DNA of 64,000 bases from Candidatus Roizmanbacteria bacterium CG02_land_8_20_14_3_00_36_15 (GCA_002780795.1 PEUF01000030.1:22579-86578); one strand, 5' to 3'. Counted from the stretch's first letter, positions 8,851 to 17,367 are shown. Notes: generated from the letters alone by a model not told the origin. Numbers and translations are program-made.

Positions 8851-9331
8851 TTTTTCTTTCAACAACTTTTAACTTTTTAATCGCCTCCATAACCGCATAG
8901 CTGTTGACAACCTGATTTTTTGAACCAATGATTTTACCCGAAGCGTTTTCAATACCTGCTAAATCAAGAATTGTTCTAACAACACTGCCAACCTTAAGCC
9001 CTGTACCCGGAGGAGCTGGTTTTAAAAGAATCTTGGCCGCCTTATATTTAAGCAATATCGGGTGAGGCAAGCTTTTCTTTTCAATAGGAAAACTAATCAT
9101 GTGTTTTTTGGCATAATTGATGGCTTTTTTTATTGCTGGCGGCACCTCCGCTCCCCTCCCTAAACCTAAGCCGACTTTTCCCTTTCGATTTCCCACCGCC
9201 ACTAAGGCGGAAAAAGTAACATAGTTTCCACCGGACGTCTTTTTAGTCACTCGTCTTATTAAAAGCACTTTTTCCTCTATCTTTTCTTCTGGCTGAATTA
9301 AATTATTAGCTGGTTTTTTTTCTTCTGTCAT
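8843..9331 (-). CDS. rpsE: 30S ribosomal protein S5 (uS5)
   Basis: 162 aa. It contains the double-stranded RNA-binding half (VALVAVGNRKGKVGLGLGRG-type motif, seen here as ALVAVGNRKGKVGLGLG) and the second half LLKPAPPGTGLKVGSVVRTILDLAGI. S5 acts in decoding accuracy and mRNA unwinding at the entry tunnel. Its end overlaps rplO, implying coupling. Confidence 0.97.
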   Translation of the reverse strand: MTEEKKPANNLIQPEEKIEEKVLLIRRVTKKTSGGNYVTFSALVAVGNRKGKVGLGLGRGAEVPPAIKKAINYAKKHMISFPIEKKSLPHPILLKYKAAKILLKPAPPGTGLKVGSVVRTILDLAGIENASGKIIGSKNQVVNSYAVMEAIKKLKVVERKND

Positions 9332-9348
9332 AAACTTTAAATTTTAAA

Positions 9349-9717
9349 TTATATTTTTATCCCTCCTTCTCTTAATCCATCGGCTACCGCCGCCACGCGG
9401 CCATGGTAACTGTAGCTACCTCGATCAAAAATAGCCTGATTAATATTAATTTTTTTCATTTTCTCGGCCAATTTGATACCAATCAATCTGCTTTGTTCGC
9501 GTCGTGTACTTTTCTTTGTCGCTGCCTTATCTGGTTTAAAATTTAAGCTTGAAACGGCACAGAGAGTGATTCTTTTTTCGTCATTTATCGCTTGAGCATA
9601 AATATATCGATTCGAACGAAAAACAGAGATTCTTGGGCGATCATTGTTTCCAAAAATTCGGCTTCTAATTTTTATTTTCCTTCTTAGTTTTTTATCAAAC
9701 GTCCTAACAGCTATCAT
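9349..9717 (-). CDS. rplR: 50S ribosomal protein L18 (uL18)
   Basis: The start is set at ATG 9717 (MIAVRTFDKKLRRK), giving 122 aa; a TTG at 9729 would overlap rplF. Motifs RPRISVFRSNRYIYAQAIND, the central Lys/Arg patch, and YHGRVAAVADGLREGGI match L18, which binds 5S rRNA with L5. Confidence 0.95.
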   Translation of the reverse strand: MIAVRTFDKKLRRKIKIRSRIFGNNDRPRISVFRSNRYIYAQAINDEKRITLCAVSSLNFKPDKAATKKSTRREQSRLIGIKLAEKMKKININQAIFDRGSYSYHGRVAAVADGLREGGIKI

Positions 9718-9725
9718 ATAATTTA

Positions 9726-10286
9726 TCAAGAGGCGGCCACGCTACCGACGGCCTTAACTTTTTTGCTTGGTTTTAATTTAATTCTTTCACCTAGATATCT
9801 GATACCTTTACCTTTATAAGAGTCTGGTTTTTTAATTATCTTTATTTGATACGCTATCTCACCAACTAACTGTTTATCAACTCCCCGAACGGTTAATTTA
9901 TTATTACCATCTACCTGATAATCTACTCCTGCTTTTTTTTTAAAGATCACCGGGTGAGAATAACCAAGTTTAAAAACCAAATCCTCACCCTGCAGCTTGA
10001 CGTTATATCCTGTTCCCACAATCTCTAATTTCTTCATCCAGGGCGTCTCTACTCCCATAACTGCGTTGGCAATCAACTGTCGAAACAACCCATGCCAACT
10101 ATGGGCTTGCTTGTTGTTTTTTAAAGGTTTTAAAATAAGTCTCTTTTCCTGCTGATCGATTTTTATTACCTGCGGCAGTATTATTTTCAATTCACCGGCT
10201 TTGCCTTTGATGATGACCGTTTGCTTATCGACGCTGACTGTCACCGTATCAGGAATTATAATTTGTTTACTACCAATTTTAGACAT
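9726..10286 (-). CDS. rplF: 50S ribosomal protein L6 (uL6)
   Basis: The start is ATG 10286 (MSKIGSKQI), 2 bp after rpsH, giving 186 aa. The tandem L6 domains are visible, with LVGEIAYQIKIIKKPDSYKGKGIRYLGE near the C-terminus, compared here only by its core PDSYKGKGIRY. L6 sits by the sarcin-ricin loop and the GTPase centre. Confidence 0.96.
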   Translation of the reverse strand: MSKIGSKQIIIPDTVTVSVDKQTVIIKGKAGELKIILPQVIKIDQQEKRLILKPLKNNKQAHSWHGLFRQLIANAVMGVETPWMKKLEIVGTGYNVKLQGEDLVFKLGYSHPVIFKKKAGVDYQVDGNNKLTVRGVDKQLVGEIAYQIKIIKKPDSYKGKGIRYLGERIKLKPSKKVKAVGSVAAS

Positions 10287-10288
10287 AT

Positions 10289-10675
10289 TTACCAAATCTC
10301 AAATAATAACTCTCCGCCAAGCTTTGCCCTATGCGCTTCTCGATTGGTCATTATCCCTTTTGACGTCGATAAAATCGAATGTCCCAAACCATTCAAAACC
10401 GGTTTTAAATCCTTATAAGAAACATAGATCCTTTGGCCTAATTTAGAAATAATCTTAACTCCAGTCAGAGCTGGCTGACCATCTCGATAGACTAAATCGA
10501 TGGAAATCTTTTTCTTCTGATCATTCTCCAGTTTATAGTTTTTAATAAAAGAAAGTCTTTTTAGGACTTTTAAAATTTCTTCGCGAAATCGAGAAAAAGG
10601 TGATTCGATTGTTTCTTTCCCAGCTAAATAACCGTTTTTTATCCTAATAATTAAATCAATAAAAGAGTTTTCCAT
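10289..10675 (-). CDS. rpsH: 30S ribosomal protein S8 (uS8)
   Basis: 128 aa. It starts MENSFIDLIIRIKNGYLAGK and ends STSKGIMTNREAHRAKLGGE-LLFEIW, the S8 signature; it binds the central domain of 16S rRNA and in E. coli represses the spc operon. It is usually preceded by rpsN, but rpsS lies between the two here. Confidence 0.97.
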   Translation of the reverse strand: MENSFIDLIIRIKNGYLAGKETIESPFSRFREEILKVLKRLSFIKNYKLENDQKKKISIDLVYRDGQPALTGVKIISKLGQRIYVSYKDLKPVLNGLGHSILSTSKGIMTNREAHRAKLGGELLFEIW

Positions 10676-10680
10676 ATTTT

Positions 10681-10965
10681 TTAGGTTGCTTCAATAACTT
10701 TCTTTGTTACTTTCCCATGACTTCTAAAGGTACGCGTCAATGCAAACTCGCCGAGACGATGACCAACCATTGTCTCGGTAATAAACACCTCAATAAACTT
10801 TTTACCATTATGAATCGCTAATCTGGAGCCAACGAACTCCGGCGCCACCTGAGAATTACGGGCCCACGTCTTGATCGGGGTCCTATTACTAGTATCTTTC
10901 TGTTTAAGAACTTTATTTAATAGATTTTTGTCAATATAAGGTCCTTTTTTCACTGATCGACTCAT
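10681..10965 (-). CDS. rpsS: 30S ribosomal protein S19 (uS19), displaced position
   Basis: 94 aa, full length. It begins [19 protein letters not shown] and contains [23 protein letters not shown], quoted here as [13 protein letters not shown], and the signature [19 protein letters not shown]. In nearly all bacteria rpsS lies between rplB and rplV. Here those two genes are 2 bp apart and rpsS sits between rpsN and rpsH, so it moved from the S10 segment into the spc segment. It heads the 30S with S13 near the A site. Confidence 0.97.
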   Translation of the reverse strand: MSRSVKKGPYIDKNLLNKVLKQKDTSNRTPIKTWARNSQVAPEFVGSRLAIHNGKKFIEVFITETMVGHRLGEFALTRTFRSHGKVTKKVIEAT

Positions 10966-10974
10966 ATTAAGAAA

Positions 10975-11160
10975 TTACCATGAATGTTTTTTAACTCCGG
11001 GTATCTCGCCTTGAAGCGCTTTCTCCCGAAAACAAATACGACAGATTCCAAACCGCCGCATGTATGCTCTGGCTCGGCCACAGATCGGACAACGGTTATG
11101 GTTCCTAACCTGATATTTTTGTTTTTTTTGAAATTTCACCCGGTTCGATTTTTTCGCCAT
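10975..11160 (-). CDS. rpsN: 30S ribosomal protein S14, zinc type (uS14)
   Basis: 61 aa, the length of the Zn-binding form. [20 protein letters not shown] provides the four-cysteine site; the closing IPGVKKHSW is typical. It follows rplE by 35 bp of AT-rich sequence. Confidence 0.97.
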   Translation of the reverse strand: MAKKSNRVKFQKKQKYQVRNHNRCPICGRARAYMRRFGICRICFREKALQGEIPGVKKHSW

Positions 11161-11195
11161 TTTTTTTCAAACTTTTTATAATTTATATTTAGGAT

Positions 11196-11789
11196 TTATT
11201 TGGGATTTTCGTCCAAAGGACGATCGCCCTTTGGGCGAGAGATTTGTGATTTGGAATTTTTAAATGGTATACCTAACGCTTCAAACAACTTTTTTCCCCT
11301 AATTTTATTTCTCGCGTTGGTGACAATCGTTACCTGCAATCCTCTGGTTTTATCAATTTTGTCAAAATCTATCTCTGGAAATATTGTTTGTTCAGGAAAC
11401 CCTATATTTAGATTGCCACCTGAATCAATACTTGTTTCCGCAATCCCCCGAAAATCTTTCAACCTAGGAATGATAATTTTAACTAATTTTTCTAGAAAGA
11501 TAAGCATCTTTTTTCCCCTCAATGTCGCTTTAACTCCGATAGGTAGTCCTTTCCTTATTTTAAAAGCAGAAACCGATCGGTGAGCCTTCGTAATGACCGA
11601 TTTTTGGCCAGTTATTGTCGTCACTTGTTCTTGAATTTTTTCCAAAACATTCTTATTAACTACCGCTTCTCCGGCTCCGACGTTGACGGCTATTTTAATA
11701 ACGTTCGGAACCGCCATCAAACTCTTGATTTTTAGTTCGGTCATCAATTTTTTGCGGATCTCCTGATTGTAATAATCTTTAAAAGACAT
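11196..11789 (-). CDS. rplE: 50S ribosomal protein L5 (uL5) with repeat-derived tail
   Basis: The start is set at ATG 11789 (MSFKDYYNQEIRKKLM), giving 197 aa. The core is normal: PNVIKIAVNVGAGEAVVNK, ITKAHRSVSAFKIRKGLPIG, FPEIDFDKIDKTRGLQVTIV. L5 binds 5S rRNA and contacts P-site tRNA. The last ~20 residues (from NSKSQISRPKG) go beyond the family end and are encoded by a palindromic element (11202-11236) that also occurs inside rplV, so the tail looks like an in-frame repeat insertion. Confidence 0.95.
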   Translation of the reverse strand: MSFKDYYNQEIRKKLMTELKIKSLMAVPNVIKIAVNVGAGEAVVNKNVLEKIQEQVTTITGQKSVITKAHRSVSAFKIRKGLPIGVKATLRGKKMLIFLEKLVKIIIPRLKDFRGIAETSIDSGGNLNIGFPEQTIFPEIDFDKIDKTRGLQVTIVTNARNKIRGKKLFEALGIPFKNSKSQISRPKGDRPLDENPK

Positions 11790-11885
11790 TGATATATAAT
11801 TCAAATGGTTAAATGGTTAAATAGCTATATAGCCATCTAGCCATTTAACCATCTAGCTATATTACCATATAATTATTTACAACTC
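11790..11885. repeat. AT-rich inverted repeat between rplE and rplX
   Basis: The words AAATGGTTAAATGGTTAAATAGC and GCCATTTAACCATCTAGC around 11803-11863 form a long imperfect hairpin on either strand. The base composition and word pattern differ from the AAGTTCAAA family. It interrupts the ribosomal operon without any T-run that would suggest termination. Confidence 0.65.
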
Positions 11886-12191
11886 CTATATTTTGCTTTT
11901 ACATTTCTTACAAAATCTAAATTTTTTTTTCTTTTCAACTAAATAACTGACTCTTATTGACTTAGCGCATTTGGGACAAATTAACATTACTTTTGAAACA
12001 TCGAGCGGGCGAGGCAGTTCAACTGTCCCTCCTTGGGGCATTTTTTCGCTTTTTTTAATATGTTTTTTGTAAATATTCATCCCCAAAATTAATACCCGGT
12101 TAGTCTTACGATATATTTTCTCTACCTTACCTTCTCTTCCTTTATCCTTGCCATAAATTATTCTCACTTTATCTTTCTTTTTAATTTTCAT
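11886..12191 (-). CDS. rplX: 50S ribosomal protein L24 (uL24) with zinc ribbon
   Basis: The start is ATG 12191 (MKIKKKDKVRIIYGKDKG), giving 101 aa; longer frames would run into rplN. The KOW motif GKDKGREGKVEKI is followed by the C-terminal pair CPKC and CKKC, which can bind zinc as in many bacterial L24 proteins. L24 starts 50S assembly near the exit tunnel. Confidence 0.95.
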   Translation of the reverse strand: MKIKKKDKVRIIYGKDKGREGKVEKIYRKTNRVLILGMNIYKKHIKKSEKMPQGGTVELPRPLDVSKVMLICPKCAKSIRVSYLVEKKKKFRFCKKCKSKI

Positions 12192-12228
12192 AGCTTTTTG
12201 CTTTATAAACTTAAAAAACCTTATAAAC

Positions 12229-12603
12229 TTAATATATTTCTTCAGCCAAACTAACAATTTTATTAAAGCCCTTATCTTTTACTTCTTTAGCAATCGGCCC
12301 AAAAATTCTTGTTCCTCGAGGGTCATAACTGTCTTTTGCCGTTAAGATAACACAGGCGTTATCGTCAAACCTAATATAACTACCGTCTTTCCGCCTAACT
12401 TCTTTTTTAGTCCTTATGATGACGGCCGGTAAAACCTCTCCTTTTTTAACCTGACCGTGAGGAACAGCGTCTTTAATAACTATGGTAATCACCTCGGCTA
12501 AATATGCTCGTAAACAGTTACCCTTACCGGGAATTCCAATCAAACTTACCTTTTTGGCGCCGGTATTATCAGCGACATTTAAAATCGATCTTAGTTGTAA
12601 CAT
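12229..12603 (-). CDS. rplN: 50S ribosomal protein L14 (uL14)
   Basis: 124 aa. It begins MLQLRSILNVADNTGAKKV and contains VRRKDGSYIRFDDNACVILT and DPRGTRIFGPIAKE, all conserved. L14 forms bridge B8 and is the RsfS docking site. An 89-bp repeat-filled gap separates it from rpsQ upstream. Confidence 0.98.
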   Translation of the reverse strand: MLQLRSILNVADNTGAKKVSLIGIPGKGNCLRAYLAEVITIVIKDAVPHGQVKKGEVLPAVIIRTKKEVRRKDGSYIRFDDNACVILTAKDSYDPRGTRIFGPIAKEVKDKGFNKIVSLAEEIY

Positions 12604-12692
12604 AATAAATTAATTCAAAATTCAAAATGCAAAATTCAAAATTTCAATTCAAAATTAAAAATTTTAAACTTTAAACTATAACTTTTAACTTT
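12604..12692. repeat. AAGTTCAAA-family intergenic repeat (rplN-rpsQ gap)
   Basis: The gap holds ATTCAAAATGCAAAATTCAAAATTTCAA-like direct words followed by TTTAAACTTTAAACTATAAC and TTTTAACTTTTCACTTTGAAC. The left half is partly complementary to the right half. The same word order recurs at 13580-13665 and 43228-43333. Confidence 0.8.
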
Positions 12693-12935
12693 TCACTTTG
12701 AACTTTTAACTTTATTAACTACTATAAAATGTTTTTCTCTTGATATTGGCCTTGTCTCTATTATCCTAACCATATCTCCCTCTTTAAGATCTAGTTTCTC
12801 GTTATGGACTTTATATCGTTTGCTTCGCTTGATGACTTTTTTATATAAAGGATGGCGGTATTTTCTCTCCACTAAAACAGTAACGGTTTTTGTCATTTTA
12901 TTGGAAACGACTCGACCAATAAATATTTTTGTCAT
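12693..12935 (-). CDS. rpsQ: 30S ribosomal protein S17 (uS17)
   Basis: 80 aa. IFIGRVVSNKMTKTVTVLVE, YRHPLYKKVIKRSKRYKVH and VRIIETRPISREKHFIV are the S17 landmarks of the OB-fold. It lies 7 bp after rpmC in the usual rpmC-rpsQ order. Confidence 0.97.
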   Translation of the reverse strand: MTKIFIGRVVSNKMTKTVTVLVERKYRHPLYKKVIKRSKRYKVHNEKLDLKEGDMVRIIETRPISREKHFIVVNKVKSSK

Positions 12936-12942
12936 ATTTTAT

Positions 12943-13170
12943 TTATATATTTTTAATTTTTTCTTGATTAGTATTTTCTTCTTCTTTTTCCGTCAAAACC
13001 GTCAAGTTTCTAGCTAATAATTTCTTCTTTTTTGTCAAAAAATTACTATCCTTTTGAGGATTAGCCTTGGCTCCAAGCTCTAACTTGGCAATCTCGACTC
13101 TTAAACTCTGAATTTCTTTTCTCAACTCTAACGCCGTTTTTCTTTTTAATTCTTTGGTAATTTTTTTCAT
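12943..13170 (-). CDS. rpmC: 50S ribosomal protein L29 (uL29)
   Basis: 75 aa of helical, charged sequence. LRKEIQSLRVEIAKLELGAKANPQK is the expected helix-turn-helix, with the tail running into an acidic extension (EKEEENTNQEK). L29 lies at the tunnel exit. Spacing to rplP is 4 bp. Confidence 0.93.
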   Translation of the reverse strand: MKKITKELKRKTALELRKEIQSLRVEIAKLELGAKANPQKDSNFLTKKKKLLARNLTVLTEKEEENTNQEKIKNI

Positions 13171-13174
13171 AAAT

Positions 13175-13579
13175 TTATTTTTTTACAATTTTAGTTTTAA
13201 CCGATATTTTATAAGAAATGCTTTTTAAAACATTTTCAGCTTCATAGTCAGGTAAGCCATCGACTTCAAACAATACTCTACCAGGTGTAACCGAAGCAAC
13301 AAAATAAGCTACGTCTCCTTTACCTGCTCCCATTGTCACTTCTGGCGGTTTCTTAGTGTATGGCTTATCAGAAAAAATCCTAATCCAGTACTTACCTGTT
13401 TTTCTTGTTGCCCTAGCTAGAATAACTCGACAGGCCTCAATTTCTTTATCCTTAATCCAACCCGCTTCAACCGCTTTTAATCCAAAACCACCAAAGTTCA
13501 GTTTGTCGCCCTTAACGGCAATCCTTCGAAAGACTCCACGAAACTGTTTGCGGTATTTTTGTCTTTTTGGCGCTAACAT
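13175..13579 (-). CDS. rplP: 50S ribosomal protein L16 (uL16)
   Basis: The start is ATG 13579 (MLAPKRQKYRKQFRG), the canonical N-terminus, giving 134 aa. GFGLKAVEAGWIKDKEIEACR, RIFSDKPYTKKPPEVTMGAGKG and PGRVLFEV are conserved. L16 positions A-site tRNA and is added late in assembly. Confidence 0.97.
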   Translation of the reverse strand: MLAPKRQKYRKQFRGVFRRIAVKGDKLNFGGFGLKAVEAGWIKDKEIEACRVILARATRKTGKYWIRIFSDKPYTKKPPEVTMGAGKGDVAYFVASVTPGRVLFEVDGLPDYEAENVLKSISYKISVKTKIVKK

Positions 13580-13665
13580 AAAAATTAATTCAAAATTCAA
13601 AATTCAAAATTACAATTTAAACTTTAAACTATAACTTTTAACTTTTCACTTTGAACTTTTAACTT
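13580..13665. repeat. AAGTTCAAA-family intergenic repeat (rplP-rpsC gap)
   Basis: Almost the same word order as at 12604-12692: AATTCAAAATTCAAAATTCAAAATT-type words, then AAACTTTAAACTATAAC and TTTTCACTTTGAAC. Two nearly identical copies about 1 kb apart within one operon suggest recent spread or gene conversion. Confidence 0.8.
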
Positions 13666-14304
13666 TTATTTGCATATCCACACTTTAATACCAATATAGC
13701 CCGATTTTGTCAGAGCCGGATATCTGGCAAAGTCAATATCCTCACGGATGGTTGATAAAGGAACTTTTCCTTGAAAATATTTTTCCCGCCGAGAAATCTC
13801 GGCGCCGGCGATTCTTCCCCCTAGCTGGATTTTTATCCCCTTAGCTCCCGCTTCAATCACGCGATTAATGGCATTGTGAACTACCGCCCGATGGGAGAAA
13901 TTCCTTATCAATTTTTCGGCAATCGTCTGGGCAACATAATAACTGTTAAGATATGGTTTCTTCACCGGTTCTATCTTTAAATCAATCTTCACTTCTTTAT
14001 TTTTTTCCTTAATTTCCAATGTTTGGGTAATAATTTTTTTTAACTCTTCTAAACCCTTACCGCCACGACCAATAATCATTCCCGGTTTGACTGAATAAAT
14101 AATTAAGGTAATTTTATTAATGGCTCGTTCAATATCAATCTGAGTTACTGAAGAATAAGCTAATTTTTTCATCAATAGATTTCTCAACTTAATGTCAGAA
14201 ATCAAAGTTAAACGGTATTTTTTCTTATCAGAAAAAAACCAGCGTGAACTCCAATTATATAAAATGCCTAACCTTAAACCTTTAGCGTTTGCTTTTTGAC
14301 CCAT
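13666..14304 (-). CDS. rpsC: 30S ribosomal protein S3 (uS3)
   Basis: 212 aa. It begins MGQKANAKGLRLGI and has the KH motif VKPGMIIGRGGKGLEELKK, then FSHRAVVHNAINRVIEAGAKGI and GRIAGAEISRREKYFQGKVPL, each shown in part. S3 forms the mRNA entry helicase with S4 and S5. The acidic C-terminal tail found in some bacteria is absent. Confidence 0.97.
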   Translation of the reverse strand: MGQKANAKGLRLGILYNWSSRWFFSDKKKYRLTLISDIKLRNLLMKKLAYSSVTQIDIERAINKITLIIYSVKPGMIIGRGGKGLEELKKIITQTLEIKEKNKEVKIDLKIEPVKKPYLNSYYVAQTIAEKLIRNFSHRAVVHNAINRVIEAGAKGIKIQLGGRIAGAEISRREKYFQGKVPLSTIREDIDFARYPALTKSGYIGIKVWICK

Positions 14305-14335
14305 AAGTTAAATCTTAAATTTAAAATCCTAAATC

Positions 14336-14848
14336 TCAAAGCTTTTTATCTTTCCCTGACTCCCTAGATTTAAATTTTGGTTTCGAGGACGTTAGACGTC
14401 CTTTCGAGATTTGGGATTTTCGTTCAAAGGATGATTGTCCTTTGGGCAAAAACTTTGAACTTTCTTTTTTTTCCTTATTAATAACTGCTAATTTTTTCTC
14501 AGTAACGGATTCTGCTGTACCAACGGTCAAAATAACCTTGATGTGTGCATATCTTTTTTTAATCGGTTTGACTGTCCCTTTTCCACCAGGCTGTGATCGT
14601 TTCAACTTCCGTCCTTCTTCAACCGTCAGAACCTTAAATTTTAACAGATCTTCACTCGTTTTTAAAACTGCTTTAGCGTTAGTTATTGCCGACTTAATTG
14701 CTTTATAAAAGATCTTTGCTCCCTTCTTTGGGGTATAAAAAAGATAGTCTAATGATTCAACCGGACTCATCTTTTTAATAGCCGGCAACAAAAATCTTAA
14801 TTTTTTAGGTGAAATTTTCAGATTTTTGATATATGCTCCTGCTTCCAT
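14336..14848 (-). CDS. rplV: 50S ribosomal protein L22 (uL22) with long C-terminal extension
   Basis: 170 aa against about 110 in most bacteria. The conserved part ends near residue 115 (LKRSQPGGKGTVKPIKKRYAHIKVILT region, whose tunnel loop is RSQPGGKGTVKPI). The extra ~55 residues are Lys/Ser-rich and unstructured-looking. Their DNA (14380-14450) contains two palindromes: AGGACGT-TAG-ACGTCCT, and a 35-bp element (14413-14447) nearly identical to one in rplE. The tail therefore looks built from repeat insertions kept in frame. Confidence 0.95.
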   Translation of the reverse strand: MEAGAYIKNLKISPKKLRFLLPAIKKMSPVESLDYLFYTPKKGAKIFYKAIKSAITNAKAVLKTSEDLLKFKVLTVEEGRKLKRSQPGGKGTVKPIKKRYAHIKVILTVGTAESVTEKKLAVINKEKKESSKFLPKGQSSFERKSQISKGRLTSSKPKFKSRESGKDKKL

Positions 14849-14850
14849 AA

Positions 14851-15630
14851 TTATTTTTTTCTTTTAACTATTAATTGATTGCTTGATTTATTTTTTTTTC
14901 TAGTCTTTCCACCCCTAGCTGGCTTCCCCCAGGGAGTCTTCGGATGCATCCCCTCACCAACTTTACCTTCACCACCTCCGTGAGAATGGCTTCTCGGATC
15001 CTGAGCCGTTCCTCTCACCGTCGGTCGAATTCCCATCAGAATTTTTCTTCCTGCCCGACCAATAATTTCTTCTTTATGACCAAGGTTGCCTAGTTGACCA
15101 ATGGTCGCAAAACAATCATTTAAAAATTTACGTGTTTCCCCTGAAGGCAGTTTTAAATGAACAAAGCGTTCTTCTTTAGCAACCACGACACCATAGGTGC
15201 CCGCTCCTCTAACTATCTGTCCCCCATTACCAGGATAAAGCTCAACATTATGAACCATGACACCTAAGGGAATATTTTTTAGTTTCAAAGCATTTCCTGT
15301 CTTAATCTCGGCTTGATCAGTTGCAATAATTCGATCGTCTACCTTTAACTCTTTTGGTAATAATATATATCGCTTCTCCCCATCTTTATATTTAACCAGA
15401 GCAATTTTATTGTTACGATTAGGATCGTATTCAAAACAAACAACTGTCGCCTCCATGTCTCGTTTATCTCTTTTAAAATCGATCAAACGGTAATATCTTT
15501 TTTGTCTCTTGCCCTGATGACGAACGGTAATCTTACCGGTGTTATCTCTCCCCGAATGTTTCTTTAAAATCTTAATTAGATTTTTTTCTGGTCTATCTTT
15601 TCTTAAAGTTATAGTTTCTTGTTTTTTCAT
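14851..15630 (-). CDS. rplB: 50S ribosomal protein L2 (uL2)
   Basis: 259 aa, slightly short of the ~275 typical length. DFKRDKRDMEATVVCFEYDPNR, IPLGVMVHNVELYPGNGGQIVRGAG (in part PGNGGQIVRGAG) and the signature GEGMHPKTPWGKPARGGKTR are clear. L2 is needed for subunit joining and peptidyl transfer. Only 2 bp separate it from rplV because rpsS is not here. Confidence 0.97.
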   Translation of the reverse strand: MKKQETITLRKDRPEKNLIKILKKHSGRDNTGKITVRHQGKRQKRYYRLIDFKRDKRDMEATVVCFEYDPNRNNKIALVKYKDGEKRYILLPKELKVDDRIIATDQAEIKTGNALKLKNIPLGVMVHNVELYPGNGGQIVRGAGTYGVVVAKEERFVHLKLPSGETRKFLNDCFATIGQLGNLGHKEEIIGRAGRKILMGIRPTVRGTAQDPRSHSHGGGEGKVGEGMHPKTPWGKPARGGKTRKKNKSSNQLIVKRKK

Positions 15631-15656
15631 AGCTTATGATTAAATACTAAATTAAA

Positions 15657-15944
15657 CTATGCCTGCGGAAATAACTCTATCTTTCCTTCTTTTAACTTAA
15701 TAAAAGCAATCTTCTTCGTTGACAGCTGTTTTTTTACTTGTTTTCTGCCAACTTTTCTAACTTTCCCTTGCCGATTGACCACCTTTACCTCGGCGACCTT
15801 AACAGGATAAAGTTTTTCTAGAGCGGCTTTTATCTGATACTTGTTTGCGTTTTTATCTACTTTAAACATATAAAAGTTATTTTTCAAAAGACTGGTCGAT
15901 TTTTCGGTAAGTATTGGTCTGTTAATGACTTGATTAATTTTCAT
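15657..15944 (-). CDS. rplW: 50S ribosomal protein L23 (uL23)
   Basis: 95 aa. RPILTEKSTSLLKNNFYMFKV and KAALEKLYPVKVAEVKVVN match L23, the trigger-factor and SRP dock at the tunnel exit. Its start overlaps the end of rplD by 11 bp. Confidence 0.95.
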   Translation of the reverse strand: MKINQVINRPILTEKSTSLLKNNFYMFKVDKNANKYQIKAALEKLYPVKVAEVKVVNRQGKVRKVGRKQVKKQLSTKKIAFIKLKEGKIELFPQA

Positions 15945-16641
15945 CTTTATTAATATTTTTTATAACTTCTATCGTTTTAGCAATAAATAAAATTTTTTTG
16001 TGATTTAGGAGCTGATAACAATTGAGTGCCGTTGCCGATACCACTGTCACTGTAGGAATATTTCTTACTGCCAGCAATAATTGATTTTTTTCTAACAGAG
16101 GAATAACTAGTAATTTTTTTTCTTTTTCTAAATTTAATTTTTGAAAAAATTCAATTAACAATTTGGTTTTTGGTTTTACTGACAAAAATTTATCGCTAAG
16201 CCCAATTAATTCTTTTGATTCCTGTTTTAGAGTCAAAGCTCCTAACAAGGCTTTTTTCTTCTGTTTTCTGCCTATTTTTAGGCGAAAATCTTTCGGACGT
16301 GGTCCGCCGACGATACCACCTCCAACAAAAATTGGCGCTTTAATATCGCCGTGGCGCGCTCGACCAGTCCCCTTCTGTCGATAGATCTTCCTAGTTGACC
16401 CGCTTACCTCGCCTCTGGTTTTGGTCGAAGCAGTCCCCTGTCTTTGGTTGGCTAAATAAACGCGAACATATTGCGTTAACAATCTTGGACTGACTTTTAC
16501 CGAAAATATTTCTTTCGGCAACTCAATTTCTTTTTCTATTTTCCCATCTAAATCATAAATTGAAATTGTTAGCGCGTTTTCTTTTTTTTTAGCTTTTTTT
16601 ACCACCTTACCAACTTTTTTTCTATCCAACTCTTTGGCCAT
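15934..16641 (-). CDS. rplD: 50S ribosomal protein L4 (uL4)
   Basis: 235 aa. The tunnel loop [19 protein letters not shown] followed by [20 protein letters not shown] is diagnostic. The N-terminus carries a ~25-residue lysine-rich extension before [10 protein letters not shown]. In E. coli L4 autoregulates the S10 operon; nothing here shows that directly. Confidence 0.96.
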   Translation of the reverse strand: MAKELDRKKVGKVVKKAKKKENALTISIYDLDGKIEKEIELPKEIFSVKVSPRLLTQYVRVYLANQRQGTASTKTRGEVSGSTRKIYRQKGTGRARHGDIKAPIFVGGGIVGGPRPKDFRLKIGRKQKKKALLGALTLKQESKELIGLSDKFLSVKPKTKLLIEFFQKLNLEKEKKLLVIPLLEKNQLLLAVRNIPTVTVVSATALNCYQLLNHKKILFIAKTIEVIKNINKDEN

Positions 16642-16655
16642 AATTAAATATTTAA

Positions 16656-17357
16656 TTAACTGGTAAAAAATTTGTTTCTAATTTCTAAAAGAGCGCCTTT
16701 GGCGCCCGGAACCAAGCCCTTAACTAATAAACCATCCTCTCTTACCTCAACTACTTTTAAGTTTTTAACCGTCACTCGGTCACCACCCATACGACCGGCC
16801 ATCCTTTTTCCTTTATAAACTCTACCCGGAGTTGTAGTCTGACCAATTGAACCAGGGCCTCTTTCGCGGTCGGACTGACCATGGGTCCTTGGCCCACCTT
16901 TAAAATGGTGACGTTTAACCACTCCTTGAAATCCTTTGCCCTTTGATATACCACTAATGTTTACTTTGTCTCCTTTTTTAAATAAAGTTGCTGGTTTTAT
17001 TTCGTCTCCGATGAAAATTTTTATTTCGTCGATGGTTAAGCCTTTTTTTCCACCATCATTAATCGGTTTAATGAGATTTAATTGTCCTTTTGGGATTAAC
17101 TTATCTATTCTGAACTCCCTTAAAAAACGGAGCGGGGTTTTTATCCCCGCTCTTAGTAAATTTCCTTTGACTGGTTTTTTAATATTTTTGGTTTGGCCAA
17201 AACCAAGCTGAACCGCCAAATAATTATTTTGGTCCGGCCATTTAATTTCAACTAAATAGCACGGGCCGGTTTTAATGAAAGTTGTCGGCCACCTTTCTCC
17301 TACCTCGTTAAATGTCTGTGATTGAGTAGACTTTTCACCTAAAAGAAAACCTAACAT
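16656..17357 (-). CDS. rplC: 50S ribosomal protein L3 (uL3)
   Basis: 233 aa. It begins MLGFLLGEKSTQSQTF, close to the usual GRKVGMTQVF start, and has KGKGFQGVVKRHHFKGGPRTHGQS and RVYKGKRMAGRMGG. L3 is an early assembly protein near the peptidyl-transferase centre. A terminator-like and an alternative hairpin precede the gene (17368-17410). Confidence 0.97.
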   Translation of the reverse strand: MLGFLLGEKSTQSQTFNEVGERWPTTFIKTGPCYLVEIKWPDQNNYLAVQLGFGQTKNIKKPVKGNLLRAGIKTPLRFLREFRIDKLIPKGQLNLIKPINDGGKKGLTIDEIKIFIGDEIKPATLFKKGDKVNISGISKGKGFQGVVKRHHFKGGPRTHGQSDRERGPGSIGQTTTPGRVYKGKRMAGRMGGDRVTVKNLKVVEVREDGLLVKGLVPGAKGALLEIRNKFFTS

Positions 17358-17367
17358 ATTTTACAAC

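Noticed and set aside
8843..8865. Possible hidden rpmD (L30) between rpsE and rplO
   Set aside because: The two genes overlap by 8 bp, so there is no room.
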